From Sphingorhabdus pulchriflava (GTDB taxonomy: Bacteria; Pseudomonadota; Alphaproteobacteria; Sphingomonadales; Sphingomonadaceae), in NCBI RefSeq assembly GCF_003367235.1, contig NZ_QRGP01000001.1, forward strand, positions 1,736,001 to 1,800,000: a DNA stretch of 64,000 bases, written 5' to 3'. Positions 18,057 to 27,472 of this stretch are shown here, piece by piece. Within the stretch, counting starts at the first letter, position 1. The number at the start of each line of letters is the position of its first letter. A program made the position numbers and the translations under genes. The notes under the pieces were generated by a model. The model was given only the letters and a program-made list of their open reading frames with translations. It had not been told where the DNA came from and searched no databases.

Positions 18057-18864
18057 CCGTCGCGCGATTACGCCTGTGCTCGCACTGATATGTGCTGCTG
18101 CCCATCCGGCATCTGCAAGCGCGCAGACCAGCGAAACCAATGCACCTGCGGAAAACGATGCATTCTACTGCGAGGAGAGGAAGCTCGGCTACTGGTTCTA
18201 CTGCACGAAGCCCAAGCCTGCACCCAAGACAGAAGCGGCAGCACCCGCACCAGTGCCCGATGCCGTGACACGCATGGATGCGATCACGGCAGAACTGCGC
18301 GAGCTGAAAGCACGTGCAATTCTCGAGCCGACGCCCGCCAATGTTACCGCCTATATTCGTTTCCAGCGCGAGCAACTCGATCGCGCCTCCTTGTTCAGCG
18401 ACGTCTGGCAACGCGCGATCTGGCAGGATCCTGATCTCGATTATACACTGCAGCGCCCGGTCTCGACGCTCGCCAAACGGCAATGGCAGGGCAGCCGCGC
18501 CAGCGAACGCAATGGGGTGATGGCCGGATTGTCGGCGCGCTACGGGCTCTTCTATTTCTTCGCCCAAAGCTGCGGTGCCTGCGAGGTCATGTCGCCAATT
18601 GTCCGTTCGGTTACATCGAACTGGGGCATTACTGTGCGCGCGATCTCGACCGATGGCGGCCCCTCGCGCCATTTCCCCAATTACATCGTCGAGACCAACC
18701 AGCGCAGCAAAATGGGGCTCGAGCCCAAGGTCACGCCCGCAGTGGTGCTTTGGGATGCCTTGAAAGGCCGCCCCATTCCCATCGGATACGGCGTGATGTC
18801 CGCCGATGAACTGCAGGACCGCATCTATCTTCTCACACAAAAGGAAGCCGGCCATGACTATTAG
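18037..18864 (+). CDS. traF: TraF, thioredoxin-like pilus assembly protein
   Basis: 275-residue exported protein, F-TraF family. A signal peptide is followed by FYCEERKLGYWFYC, a helical linker, and a thioredoxin fold whose motif is CGAC (FFAQSCGACEVMSPIV), unlike F TraF, which has lost the cysteines. ATG 18037 has GAGG at 18027-18030; ATG 18043 is a near alternative. It overlaps traN by 20 bp and traH by 11 bp. The intact CxxC implies real redox activity, giving two thiol enzymes in this operon. Confidence 0.88.
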   Translation: MPMPRFDRRAITPVLALICAAAHPASASAQTSETNAPAENDAFYCEERKLGYWFYCTKPKPAPKTEAAAPAPVPDAVTRMDAITAELRELKARAILEPTPANVTAYIRFQREQLDRASLFSDVWQRAIWQDPDLDYTLQRPVSTLAKRQWQGSRASERNGVMAGLSARYGLFYFFAQSCGACEVMSPIVRSVTSNWGITVRAISTDGGPSRHFPNYIVETNQRSKMGLEPKVTPAVVLWDALKGRPIPIGYGVMSADELQDRIYLLTQKEAGHDY

Positions 18865-20290
18865 ACCGAAAACAGCAATTGCCGCCCTCCTCGCCTGCTC
18901 GCTGCCGCTAACTGCGGCGCAAGCCGATGTTGGCAGTTCGATGGATTCCTTTTTGACTGATGTCGGCGGTGCCGCCAATGTGTCGGGACCAACCGCGTAT
19001 GAAGGCCAGTCCGCAGGCTATTACAGCCTCGGCAATGTCTGGACGCGCTTCCCCCAGAAGACGACCAACATCGCCAATCTTCAACTTCCCCGCGCCCGCG
19101 CGGGCTGCGGCGGCATCGATATTTTTGCTGGCAGTTTCAGCTTCATCAATGCAAGCGAGATTGTGGCGATGCTCAAGGCCGTCGCCAACAATGCGGTTGG
19201 TTTTGCCTTCAGCCTCGCGATCGACACGGTATGCCCTGAATGCTCGAAGATCATGCAGGAGTTTTCGCAAAAAGCGCAGCTGATGAACAATCTCAACATC
19301 AACAGCTGCGAAATGGCGCAAGGTCTGGTCGGCGGCATCTGGCCCAAGGGCGACCTTGCCGACAAGGCGATTTGCGAGGCGATCGGCAATAGCGAAGGTA
19401 TCTTCACCGATTATGCCGCCGCCAAGCATGGCTGCGGCACCCGCGGGCAGCGCGCGAGCACGACGGCGCAAGGGGCAGGCAAATATGATGATGTGAACAC
19501 AGGGGTTCCGCGCAATTACACTTGGACCATCCTCAAAAAATCGGCCTTCTTTTCGCCAAGTGGGACATTCGACCGCGAGCTTGCCGAATATGCCATGACG
19601 CTCATTGGCACGATCATCTACGTGCCGCCCAAGGACGATGAGGAGGGCAAGTTCGTTCCCTTTGCGGGCGACGCCTCTTCGACGCTCGTAACTGCCTTGC
19701 TCGATGGCACCCAAGGAGCACCCGTTAAAATCTTCGACTGCGACGAGCCTGACAAATGCCTCAACCCCACCTTCAAGACGCTGAGCCTTCCAACATCCAA
19801 GGCGCTGCGCCCACGTGTGGCAGCGCTCATCGAAGGCATGGTGCAGGCAATCCGCGACGATACGCCTATCACCGAAGCGCAAAAGGAACTGCTGCAAGTA
19901 GCGTCGGTGCCGCTCTACAAAATCCTGACCGTGCAGGCAGCTTATGGCCGCGGTATGCCGACCGATGACCGCGAGACATTGGCCGAGATTGCGAGCGTCG
20001 ACCTGCTCTTTGCGATTCTCGAGCGGATCACCGGCGAAGCCGGCCGGTCAATGTCGAGCTTCATTGGCGCTGATGAGGCCAAGATCGCGATGTGGCAGGG
20101 ACAGGTGAATGCGGTCCGCCAGAGCCTCGCTGACCGGCAATCGAACACACATCTGCGCGTCAATGCAATCATGCAGATTATCGAGAAAACCGCCTTCCTC
20201 GAAAATGTGCTCGCAGCCTCGATGTCGCCGGGCATGGCGGCATCGCTCGACTGGTCGCGCGCGGTCCAGACCCGCAGCCTCGCCCACTGA
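18854..20290 (+). CDS. traH: TraH, pilus assembly protein
   Basis: 478-residue exported protein. The signal peptide ends in AQA, followed by DVGSSMDSFLTDVGGAANV and the TraH signature RARAGCGGIDIFAGSFSFIN; the C-terminal third is helical. TraH joins TraF, TraW, TraU and TrbC in the outer-membrane pilus assembly group. ATG 18854 is chosen because the extended frame upstream only shadows traF. Confidence 0.93.
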   Translation: MTIRPKTAIAALLACSLPLTAAQADVGSSMDSFLTDVGGAANVSGPTAYEGQSAGYYSLGNVWTRFPQKTTNIANLQLPRARAGCGGIDIFAGSFSFINASEIVAMLKAVANNAVGFAFSLAIDTVCPECSKIMQEFSQKAQLMNNLNINSCEMAQGLVGGIWPKGDLADKAICEAIGNSEGIFTDYAAAKHGCGTRGQRASTTAQGAGKYDDVNTGVPRNYTWTILKKSAFFSPSGTFDRELAEYAMTLIGTIIYVPPKDDEEGKFVPFAGDASSTLVTALLDGTQGAPVKIFDCDEPDKCLNPTFKTLSLPTSKALRPRVAALIEGMVQAIRDDTPITEAQKELLQVASVPLYKILTVQAAYGRGMPTDDRETLAEIASVDLLFAILERITGEAGRSMSSFIGADEAKIAMWQGQVNAVRQSLADRQSNTHLRVNAIMQIIEKTAFLENVLAASMSPGMAASLDWSRAVQTRSLAH

Positions 20291-20309
20291 CGAACAAGGA
20301 AAATCGAAA

Positions 20310-23018
20310 ATGGTCGAGGTCTTCACGGTCGGTGGCGGCGACTATCTGGTCAATGTCTTTAACGCGGTCGCGGCCTGGACCGGCAATGGCGGCTATAAGG
20401 GCCTGCTCCAGGTCGTGATGGTCATGGGGCTCGGGTTTTCCGCGCTCATGCTCGCATTCAACCAGGACTGGCGCGCTTGGATCAACTGGTTCCTGGGCGC
20501 GACGCTGATGTACAGCTGCCTGATGGTCCCGCGCCTCGACGTACAGGTGACCGACCGGCTCAATCCTTCGCTCGCACCGTCGCAGGTGGCAAATGTTCCG
20601 TTGGGACTCGCGCTCATGGCGAGTTTTACCAGCCAGATCGGCGACTATCTGACTGGCTCGGCTGAAGTCGTGTTCGGGCTTCCGGGCGACCTCAATTATT
20701 CCAAGAACGGCATGATCTACGGCGCGCGACTTTACGATGCGACACGTTCGTTGCGCATCTCTGATCCCGAATTCGCCGCCAATCTCGACGAACATTTCCG
20801 GCAGTGCGTCTTCTACGATGTTTTGCTCGGGCGCTATTCGATGAAGCAACTCGCCGAAAGCACCGACATCTGGACGACAATCGCTCCGGGCAGTCAGGCC
20901 CGCGCGCAACGCTTCCTGACCCGCGACACATCAACCGGCGAAGTTACCGCCAATATCATCACCTGCAGGGATGCTTATACCAGCCTCAACGGCCAATGGA
21001 CGCAGCTCATTGACAGCATGGGCAATGTGTTCGGTCGCCAGCTGTATCCCAACCAGACCGTCGCCCTCGCCAAGGCTAAGCTCTTTGCTGATCTGCCGAT
21101 AGCCTACCAATATCTGACCGGGGTTTCCTTCAATGCGACCGCGATCTTCAAACAGGCACTCACCATCAACGCGATGAGCCAGGCGATGCATGCGATGGGT
21201 AGTGCCAGCGGGGCTGGCAATGTCGATGTCTATGCCCAGACCCGGGCCGACATCCAGACCGAACGCACCTATAGCTCGATCGCAAGCAATGCCATGAAAT
21301 GGGTGCCGCTCCTGAATGTCGTGCTCACCGTCCTGTTCTACGCGCTCTTCCCTGTCCTCTTTCCGCTGTTCCTGATGCCCAAAACCGGACCGCTCGCGCT
21401 CAAAGGTTATGTGACAGGCTTCTTCTATCTAGCCGCCTGGGGGCCGCTGTTCGTGATCCTCCATATGATGCTGATGTTCAAAGGGGCAGCAGACATGACC
21501 GCTGCGAGCAATGGCGGCATAACGCTCGCAAGCTTTACCGGCATGGCAGACGTCAACAGCGATATTGGGATATTGGCTGGCTATCTGATCGCCTCGGTGC
21601 CATTTTTGGCGGGCGGGGTAGCCAAGGGGGCTATGGCGATCTCGCACCATGCGACCTCCTACCTCAATCCCAGCCAGAACGCGGCCGAAGAAGCTGCGCG
21701 CGAAGCGAGCACCGGCAATGTCTCGCTTGGCAATACCAGCTTCGAAACCTCGAATGTGCTGACCCGGCAGTTCGCGCAAGGCAATGTCGCCCCATCGTTC
21801 AACTATGGTGCCGCTCAGACGCGCGGCTATAGCGAGAGCGGCACGATGACGACGAGTTTTGCCGAAGGCAGCTATGACCAGCTCCCGAATTCGAGTTATC
21901 CTTTCACACCCACGCTTGGTCAGGAGTTCACCTCGCGTTTGTCGACGATGGCGAGCCAGTCCAAATCAAACAGTGAGACATTCTCGAACCTCGCGCAGCA
22001 ATCAACCGCCAACGCCGTCACGCATTTCCGCGAACTCAGAAACCAGGTTAGCAAAGGCAGCAGCTTCGAAACCGCAACCGGCCAGAGCAACTCCGACAGC
22101 GTCAACACGGCGTTCAACGAGGTCGATCAGGCTTCGAAAGCTCTTCAGCGCCAATATAGCCTCAGCCGCCGTGCATCCGACGACATTACCACCAGCTGGT
22201 TTCTCAATGGCGAGGGTTCAGCCGGGCTTGGCGGAAGCCTCGGGCCCGCAAATCTAGGCGTTGGTGTCAAAGGAGGTCGCAACCAAAGCTGGACGGACAG
22301 CGATATCGGGATCGCGTCCGAAGATCGCTCACGCATCATGGGCAGCCTCAAACAGATATCGGACAGCCGCAACTGGTCGAGCGCACGCGATAGCTTTGTT
22401 CGAACAGTCAGCACTTCAACCAGTTCGTCAATCTCGACTAGCGCGAACGGGATGAACGCTTCGCTGACGGAGGCACAAAGCTTTACCCAAGAGGCGCGGC
22501 GTTCCGAAGAGATCGCCAATCGACTGGAGCAGCAAGCTTCAATGTTCGAAGGGAGCAGCGCGTCGGGCAGTCTCAATCTATCGCAGGCATATCGCGAATG
22601 GGGGCTGGGCGAGATGGAACGCAATCGTGACTTTTACGGTAATGAACGTTTTGACGATATTGGCTTCCAGCTCAGCGCAGAGGGACAGGCCCTTCAAGCA
22701 CGCTTTATAGATGGCTATGCCGACACGTTACGGGACAATATCGAAGATAAGCTCGTACTTGCCGCCGGCAAGCCAATTTCCAAGCCAAGTGTATCGTCCG
22801 CAGCAAATGTCAAAGCTAACTCGAAGGTGGGATCGAGCAGCAGCGATCGACCTTCAATCGGTAAGATGTCCCCTGACTCGATCGGCGCAGAAGTTGACCG
22901 CGCTCAAAAATCTGGCCGACAACGCATCGACACTATTCGCGATTATCTTGAAGGCGCCACCAGGGATGCAAAAGGGGCAAGTGAAAACGCGGCGGACGAA
23001 GTAAAAAAGTGGAAATAG
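20310..23018 (+). CDS. traG: TraG, mating-pair stabilisation and pilus assembly protein
   Basis: 902-residue inner-membrane protein, similar in length to F TraG (938). The N-terminal half (about 1-450) has several membrane segments (LLQVVMVMGLGFSALMLAF, WFLGATLMYSCLMV, VVLTVLFYALFPVLFPLFLM, GFFYLAAWGPLFVILHMML). The Ser/Asn-rich C-terminal half is a long periplasmic tail resembling TraG*, including DDITTSWFLNGEGSAGLGGS. AAGGAA precedes ATG 20310. It is the last gene of the tra operon; a small minus-strand gene ends two bases beyond. Confidence 0.92.
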   Translation: MVEVFTVGGGDYLVNVFNAVAAWTGNGGYKGLLQVVMVMGLGFSALMLAFNQDWRAWINWFLGATLMYSCLMVPRLDVQVTDRLNPSLAPSQVANVPLGLALMASFTSQIGDYLTGSAEVVFGLPGDLNYSKNGMIYGARLYDATRSLRISDPEFAANLDEHFRQCVFYDVLLGRYSMKQLAESTDIWTTIAPGSQARAQRFLTRDTSTGEVTANIITCRDAYTSLNGQWTQLIDSMGNVFGRQLYPNQTVALAKAKLFADLPIAYQYLTGVSFNATAIFKQALTINAMSQAMHAMGSASGAGNVDVYAQTRADIQTERTYSSIASNAMKWVPLLNVVLTVLFYALFPVLFPLFLMPKTGPLALKGYVTGFFYLAAWGPLFVILHMMLMFKGAADMTAASNGGITLASFTGMADVNSDIGILAGYLIASVPFLAGGVAKGAMAISHHATSYLNPSQNAAEEAAREASTGNVSLGNTSFETSNVLTRQFAQGNVAPSFNYGAAQTRGYSESGTMTTSFAEGSYDQLPNSSYPFTPTLGQEFTSRLSTMASQSKSNSETFSNLAQQSTANAVTHFRELRNQVSKGSSFETATGQSNSDSVNTAFNEVDQASKALQRQYSLSRRASDDITTSWFLNGEGSAGLGGSLGPANLGVGVKGGRNQSWTDSDIGIASEDRSRIMGSLKQISDSRNWSSARDSFVRTVSTSTSSSISTSANGMNASLTEAQSFTQEARRSEEIANRLEQQASMFEGSSASGSLNLSQAYREWGLGEMERNRDFYGNERFDDIGFQLSAEGQALQARFIDGYADTLRDNIEDKLVLAAGKPISKPSVSSAANVKANSKVGSSSSDRPSIGKMSPDSIGAEVDRAQKSGRQRIDTIRDYLEGATRDAKGASENAADEVKKWK

Positions 23019-23019
23019 T

Positions 23020-23244
23020 CTACCCAGCAAACTCACTGACGAACACAAAGGCAAAAAACGCCAGAATCACACAGCAGACTACAATGATGCCGATCCGGCT
23101 AAGCGGGTCCGCCCACGCCTTCATCAAACGATATTCGGTCAGGCGGTTCTCGACAATCGCTTGATCAACCTCAGTGAAACCAGACCATTTCCGGCCCTCG
23201 CCGCCAAGTTCGCGATCTTCCAATGTGTCGGGTTTGTTGTCCAT
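23020..23244 (-). CDS. Small single-span membrane protein
   Basis: 74-residue protein with an acidic, charged N-terminus and a C-terminal membrane helix (IGIIVVCCVILAFFAFVFV). AAAGGAA lies seven bases before ATG 23242-23244, which supports a real gene. It converges on traG with a one-base gap. I do not recognise a family; entry exclusion is a possible role by position next to traG, but sequence gives no proof. Confidence 0.6.
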   Translation of the reverse strand: MDNKPDTLEDRELGGEGRKWSGFTEVDQAIVENRLTEYRLMKAWADPLSRIGIIVVCCVILAFFAFVFVSEFAG

Positions 23245-23907
23245 TGAGCCAATTCCTTTCTGACTGCTCGCTGGCCACCTCAACTCTGCAGTGTGAGGTT
23301 TGATAATAGCCGAACGACGCGGTGAAGTCAGCAAATTCAGCAGAGTGCAGGCAATTTTCTGAGAAGCTACCAAGCATTTCGCGGAGTACTTCGGCAGTTA
23401 TCCTTAACCAGTTTTCGCGTTCCCGGCTCGCTGCGCGAGCCACAAGAACGACACCCTTGCAACGGTGCGACGAAGATGGACGTCCTGCGCGCGGGCGTGT
23501 GCGCCTGCGGACGTCCAGCAAGGAGAGAGGCAAGAGTGTCAGCGGGTCAGCCAAAAGTGCCGCACCCTGGCCGAACCTGAGAGGCCAGAGAGCGACCTTA
23601 ACAACTCCCGCTCATTTGCAGGCGGATTTCTAATAAATCCGCCAAATCTCAATGTCTGCATTGTTGGACAGTCCGGACTGTCCGCTATCGAGCGCCCAAA
23701 GGATAGAGTCTGCCGTTCCTTCACCACCCGTTCGAGTTAACAACGACTGCCATCGGAACGTTGTCATCAGCCTGGAACCAGCCACACACAATTTGTGGAA
23801 ATGCGCTTTGATCGTCGATGAGCGCTAGCGATTGTCGACATCATGACAGCGACGCTAGAACTCATCCACGAACATAGGGTCATTGACGCGCCGGGGGATG
23901 AAACTGG
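23245..23907. other. Gene-poor junction with two strong palindromes
   Basis: About 660 bp without a supported gene. A perfect hairpin, GGCGGATTT-ctaat-AAATCCGCC, lies at 23621-23643, and a perfect 18-bp palindrome, GGACAGTCCGGACTGTCC, at 23666-23683. The hairpin has no U-run, so a factor-independent terminator is not clear. The rest looks like junction DNA between the transfer operon and the cargo genes. Confidence 0.5.
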
Positions 23908-24507
23908 CTAATTGGGTGCTCGACATTTACCGATGCTATTTGAAATGTTCGAAAGCAACACACTCGATCTCATAGTCGAGTATCGCAAAAATGGCTGCCA
24001 CGAGGTCGTATTTAGCGGCATTTGCGCCACACCTAGGATTTCGTTTCTGGCAGATGCAATGAAAACCTCATTTTCGCGCTGCTTGAACAAAGTGATTGCA
24101 TCCGGTCGTTTTCCAAGCTTGCAACGTTTTGGACGCGATTGGACCGGAGCGTTGGTGCCAACGACCTCGATCACCCGAATCCGTTCTTCATAAGCCGCCG
24201 CTAAACATGCCCTGTGTTCGACTTGCATCGCACACATGCTGCGTCGTTTAAACCAAGCTGGCTGCGCTTCGTAGAAATCTGAACCGCTGCGCTGAGCCAG
24301 CATTGGCTTGTTTTTAAGTAAGAGTGCCAATCTGTCGTCGAGCGATCGCAATTCGGCATCGCTGCAAACTAACTGATCGGACGCATACACCGGGCGCGCG
24401 CAGTCGGCTGTATACTGCTCGACGGGCGGCGGAACAGCGAACGCCGCTGGCTCGGTTTGTGCCGTTGCGAGCGATGCCAGGATACTCAAAAGAATAAAGC
24501 CGTTCAT
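23908..24507 (-). CDS. LprI/DUF1311-like exported protein
   Basis: 199-residue protein with a signal peptide (FILLSILASLATAQ) and an LprI-like segment DCARPVYASDQLVCSDAELRSLDDRLALLL, followed by a second Cys-containing stretch (CAMQVEHRACLAAAYEERI). This pattern is common in small periplasmic proteins grouped with lysozyme inhibitor LprI. The C-terminal 70 residues are not recognised. GGAGG precedes the ATG within a short hairpin, CTCCCG...CGGGAG (24513-24532). Function is uncertain. Confidence 0.65.
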   Translation of the reverse strand: MNGFILLSILASLATAQTEPAAFAVPPPVEQYTADCARPVYASDQLVCSDAELRSLDDRLALLLKNKPMLAQRSGSDFYEAQPAWFKRRSMCAMQVEHRACLAAAYEERIRVIEVVGTNAPVQSRPKRCKLGKRPDAITLFKQRENEVFIASARNEILGVAQMPLNTTSWQPFLRYSTMRSSVLLSNISNSIGKCRAPN

Positions 24508-24661
24508 ATTGCCTCCCGCTTTTTGCCGGGAGCACTAAAGCCTAGGCCACTTGCAGCCAAAAGAGCTGTCAAACCGATAATTATTGGTTTCAATTCATCG
24601 CCCCCTTTGACAAATTTATCCACATCGCCCGACACAAATCGATCCCGCCGTTGCCGCTCGC

Positions 24662-25795
24662 TCAATCAGTCCGCCAAAGCCGTGCCTGGCCGGGAGTCAT
24701 GCCGTACCATTGGCGGAACGACCGCCCGAAACTCGACATGTCGGTGAAGCCCAATGCTCTGGCGATTTCGGCAAGGCTGATGGATGTATTGCCGATCAGC
24801 TCGGAAGCGATCAGTCGCCGTTCTTCCTCCACAATCTTGTGAAAGCTTGTGCCGTGGGCCGCCAAGGTTCGCACCAATGTCCGTTCCGAAACGCGTTCGC
24901 TGGCAGCGACCTGTTTCAACCGTGGAACCCGGTTTTCTGTCTCCATCGCCTTGCAGATGACGGCGCGGATTCTGTCTACGACTTCAGATTGATTACAATC
25001 TCGTTCCATTAGCGCGACGCGTTCAAGGGCGAAATTCCAGAATGCTGGATCGGTTTGTGAGTTTCTAGCTTTAAGCCAATCTGGATCCCCCGCCATTGCG
25101 TAGATTCCGGCGTCGAACTGCTTGGTGCCGGGCAAACTATCCAGAAAGGCCGATATTCTCCCCTGCCTTTTTGCTGCAAAGCTGAATTTTATTTGCTCGA
25201 CTACATCTGGGCGGAAAAAATCTATGAATCGCTGAAAGCTGCATAGATAGGCTGTGGAGGCAAATTCCAGCAACGGCCCGTGTTCAATTTCACTTTCAAT
25301 AGCTATTGAAAACTGACGTTCATCGACCTGAAGCCTCATCTTCACATAAGGCGTCGTCACTTCCGTTGATCTTTTGGCGAGCAACAGCGCGTCGTGCAGG
25401 CTAGGCGCGTTATACAGCGCTGGTGCAACAACGGGCGCGCCTGTGATCTTGGAATCCCCTGACAGCCGCAACAGCATTTCCACAGCGGCGCCGTGATCGA
25501 CAATGTTGGCTATGACAATAAGGTCGTCGGCAACGCTGATCCGGTCGGGAAAACCTGGCCCTTGAACCAATGTGGTGCCATTTTTGAACCATTCAGGCCA
25601 GCCTAGCCATTCCCCAAATTGCACCAGAGCGACTGGAGGAATTTGCTGTCGCGATTTCGGTCCCAAAGCTTCAATTACGGCATAGGCATTTGTCAGCGCC
25701 TCGATTGACGGACGATAGCCGACAAAATTGCCCGGGGGGACAAAACTGTCCGCACGTCCGGTTGCAAAATCGGCTGTATTTTGTCGCAGACCCAT
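24662..25795 (-). CDS. AraC-family transcriptional regulator
   Basis: 377-residue regulator. Residues about 20-215 resemble the N-terminal domain found in OruR/ArgR-like AraC members (PSLHDALLLAKRS). The C-terminal 90 residues hold the double HTH, with ERTLVRTLAAHGTSFHKIVEEERRLIA, ISLAEIARALGFTDMSSFGRSFRQWYGMTPGQ. ATG 25793-25795 with AGGGG upstream is preferred over a TTG at 25840. It is divergent from the lipoprotein gene at 26069 and is a candidate regulator of the envelope genes that follow. Confidence 0.88.
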   Translation of the reverse strand: MGLRQNTADFATGRADSFVPPGNFVGYRPSIEALTNAYAVIEALGPKSRQQIPPVALVQFGEWLGWPEWFKNGTTLVQGPGFPDRISVADDLIVIANIVDHGAAVEMLLRLSGDSKITGAPVVAPALYNAPSLHDALLLAKRSTEVTTPYVKMRLQVDERQFSIAIESEIEHGPLLEFASTAYLCSFQRFIDFFRPDVVEQIKFSFAAKRQGRISAFLDSLPGTKQFDAGIYAMAGDPDWLKARNSQTDPAFWNFALERVALMERDCNQSEVVDRIRAVICKAMETENRVPRLKQVAASERVSERTLVRTLAAHGTSFHKIVEEERRLIASELIGNTSISLAEIARALGFTDMSSFGRSFRQWYGMTPGQARLWRTD

Positions 25796-26068
25796 GCGCG
25801 CCCCTAAATTTTCCTGCCCTGCACAGGCATGAATTTCCAATCGAACGCGACCTTGTTGTTTTTACATTTGTTAAACTGCGGCAGTCGGATGGACAAGGAA
25901 ATTGCCGAAACTGCACATGCACAGACTTGACCTTTTCGGCCAGACCTTGGCCTCGAATGTCCAAAGGATGGCATCATTTGTCGATGTCCTGCGATTTTAC
26001 AATCGGGCAAGTTACGGGTGCATCGTTTGCCGCTGCAAGATTGCAGCGCGAAATCGGAGGATGATAAA

Positions 26069-26740
26069 ATGAAGCTTCGCATAATATCAACTTTGCCAGC
26101 AATGGCCGCATTATGCCTGGTGAGCGCATGCCAGCAAGGCGGGGAAAACCCTGCAGCCGCTGACGCGACCGTAGCGAGCTGGCCCGCCAGCTTGAACGTG
26201 ATGGGCGATGGATTTCCGAACCCCGGCGATACCTGCCGCAAAATCGGCGAAACCGCAGCGACGGTGAATTATCTGGATGACAGCGCGACGCTGGCAGGAT
26301 GCCTTTCGGCGGATGCTGCCGCCAAGCTGGGTGGCAAGATTGTCGGCACGGTTGACGGCGTAACGCTCGTCTCGGTTCCAAACTCCGCAACTCAGGCGGG
26401 CGATGGCGATAGCAAGGGCGACGCTAAGGTGGCTGGCACCAATTACAACGCGACCGCGCAGATTAAATGCGCAGGCTACAAAGGCGCGGCGGCAGGCATG
26501 TGTGACGCTGGCGTTGTGCGCAACGGTGAAACAGGTACCTATATCGACGTGATCCTGCCAGGTGGTGGCAAACGCACCATATTGTTCAACAAAGATGGCA
26601 GCTTCCTGACTTTCTCAACCGCTGAAGCCGACGGCACAGCCGCGATGAAAGTAGGCTCCAAGCGTGACGGCGACACGACGATCGCGACCCTCGGCGCCGA
26701 ACGGTACGAAATTCCTGACGTCTTTGTGCAGGGCGACTGA
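26069..26740 (+). CDS. Putative lipoprotein, unknown function
   Basis: 223-residue exported protein with a lipobox-like signal (ALCLVSAC, Cys about residue 21). The mature part has scattered cysteines (DTCRKIG, AGCLSADAA, IKCAGYKGAAAGMC) and Gly-rich beta-strand-like sequence. A strong GGAGG lies before ATG 26069. No family recognised. It heads a run of four plus-strand envelope genes spaced 20-50 bp apart, probably one operon. Confidence 0.72.
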   Translation: MKLRIISTLPAMAALCLVSACQQGGENPAAADATVASWPASLNVMGDGFPNPGDTCRKIGETAATVNYLDDSATLAGCLSADAAAKLGGKIVGTVDGVTLVSVPNSATQAGDGDSKGDAKVAGTNYNATAQIKCAGYKGAAAGMCDAGVVRNGETGTYIDVILPGGGKRTILFNKDGSFLTFSTAEADGTAAMKVGSKRDGDTTIATLGAERYEIPDVFVQGD

Positions 26741-26786
26741 GCCGGAGATCCGAAGCTTCGACCGCAATTTTTGAAGGGGAACCAGC

Positions 26787-27452
26787 ATGGACTTTATGAA
26801 GCTCCTCAAATCGCTTGAGGAACTGCTGTATGAAGTCATGGTCATGCTGGTTTTCTATCCGAAGACCTTGTGGCTGACCTTCCGCTATCCGCAGCGGATG
26901 ATGGACTATGCCGACACCGAATTGGGCGATGTCCAGTCCGAGCAATATAATGACACGCTCAGTCCGCCGCTGTTTTTGATGATCTGTCTGGCAATCAGCC
27001 ACATGATCGAAATCACCACATTGGGTAATAACGCAACAGCGGCTTTACCCTCTTTTCTTAAAACGACGGAAAATCTGCTGGCATTCCGGGTGTTGGTGTT
27101 CAGCGTCTTTCCGCTGATGATGGCGTTGCGGCTTTTGTACGGGTTGAAGGAGCCATTGAACCGGGAGACCCTGCGCGCGCCTTTTTATGCCCAATGTTTT
27201 GTGACGGCACCGCTCGCGATGGCCTTCGGCATTTCACAGTCGCTGCGCCATACAACCATTCCTTATGTCGATCAGGCGGCGACGGCCCTGACTGTAGTGG
27301 CCTTGGCCTGGTATATTCGGCAGCAAGCGCATTGGTTCAAAGCCAAGCTGAATGTCAGCACGTTGCGCAGCTGGACAATGTCCGTGGTGATTTTTGTTTT
27401 GACCATCATCCTGCTGATTTTGGCCGCAGCGCCACTCATTCTATCGACCTGA
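26787..27452 (+). CDS. Multispan membrane protein, Yip1/permease-like
   Basis: 221-residue integral membrane protein with about five hydrophobic helices (PPLFLMICLAISHMI, FRVLVFSVFPLMMALRLLYG, FVTAPLAMAFGISQSL, ALTVVALAWYI, VVIFVLTIILLILAAAPLI). An amphipathic N-terminus contains the motif FYPKTLWLTFRYP. Such proteins are usually annotated as permeases or Yip1-like; no substrate can be named. The gene sits 46 bp after the lipoprotein gene and 20 bp before the CPBP protease gene. Confidence 0.68.
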   Translation: MDFMKLLKSLEELLYEVMVMLVFYPKTLWLTFRYPQRMMDYADTELGDVQSEQYNDTLSPPLFLMICLAISHMIEITTLGNNATAALPSFLKTTENLLAFRVLVFSVFPLMMALRLLYGLKEPLNRETLRAPFYAQCFVTAPLAMAFGISQSLRHTTIPYVDQAATALTVVALAWYIRQQAHWFKAKLNVSTLRSWTMSVVIFVLTIILLILAAAPLILST

Positions 27453-27472
27453 ACTTTTTAAGGGAGGACACC

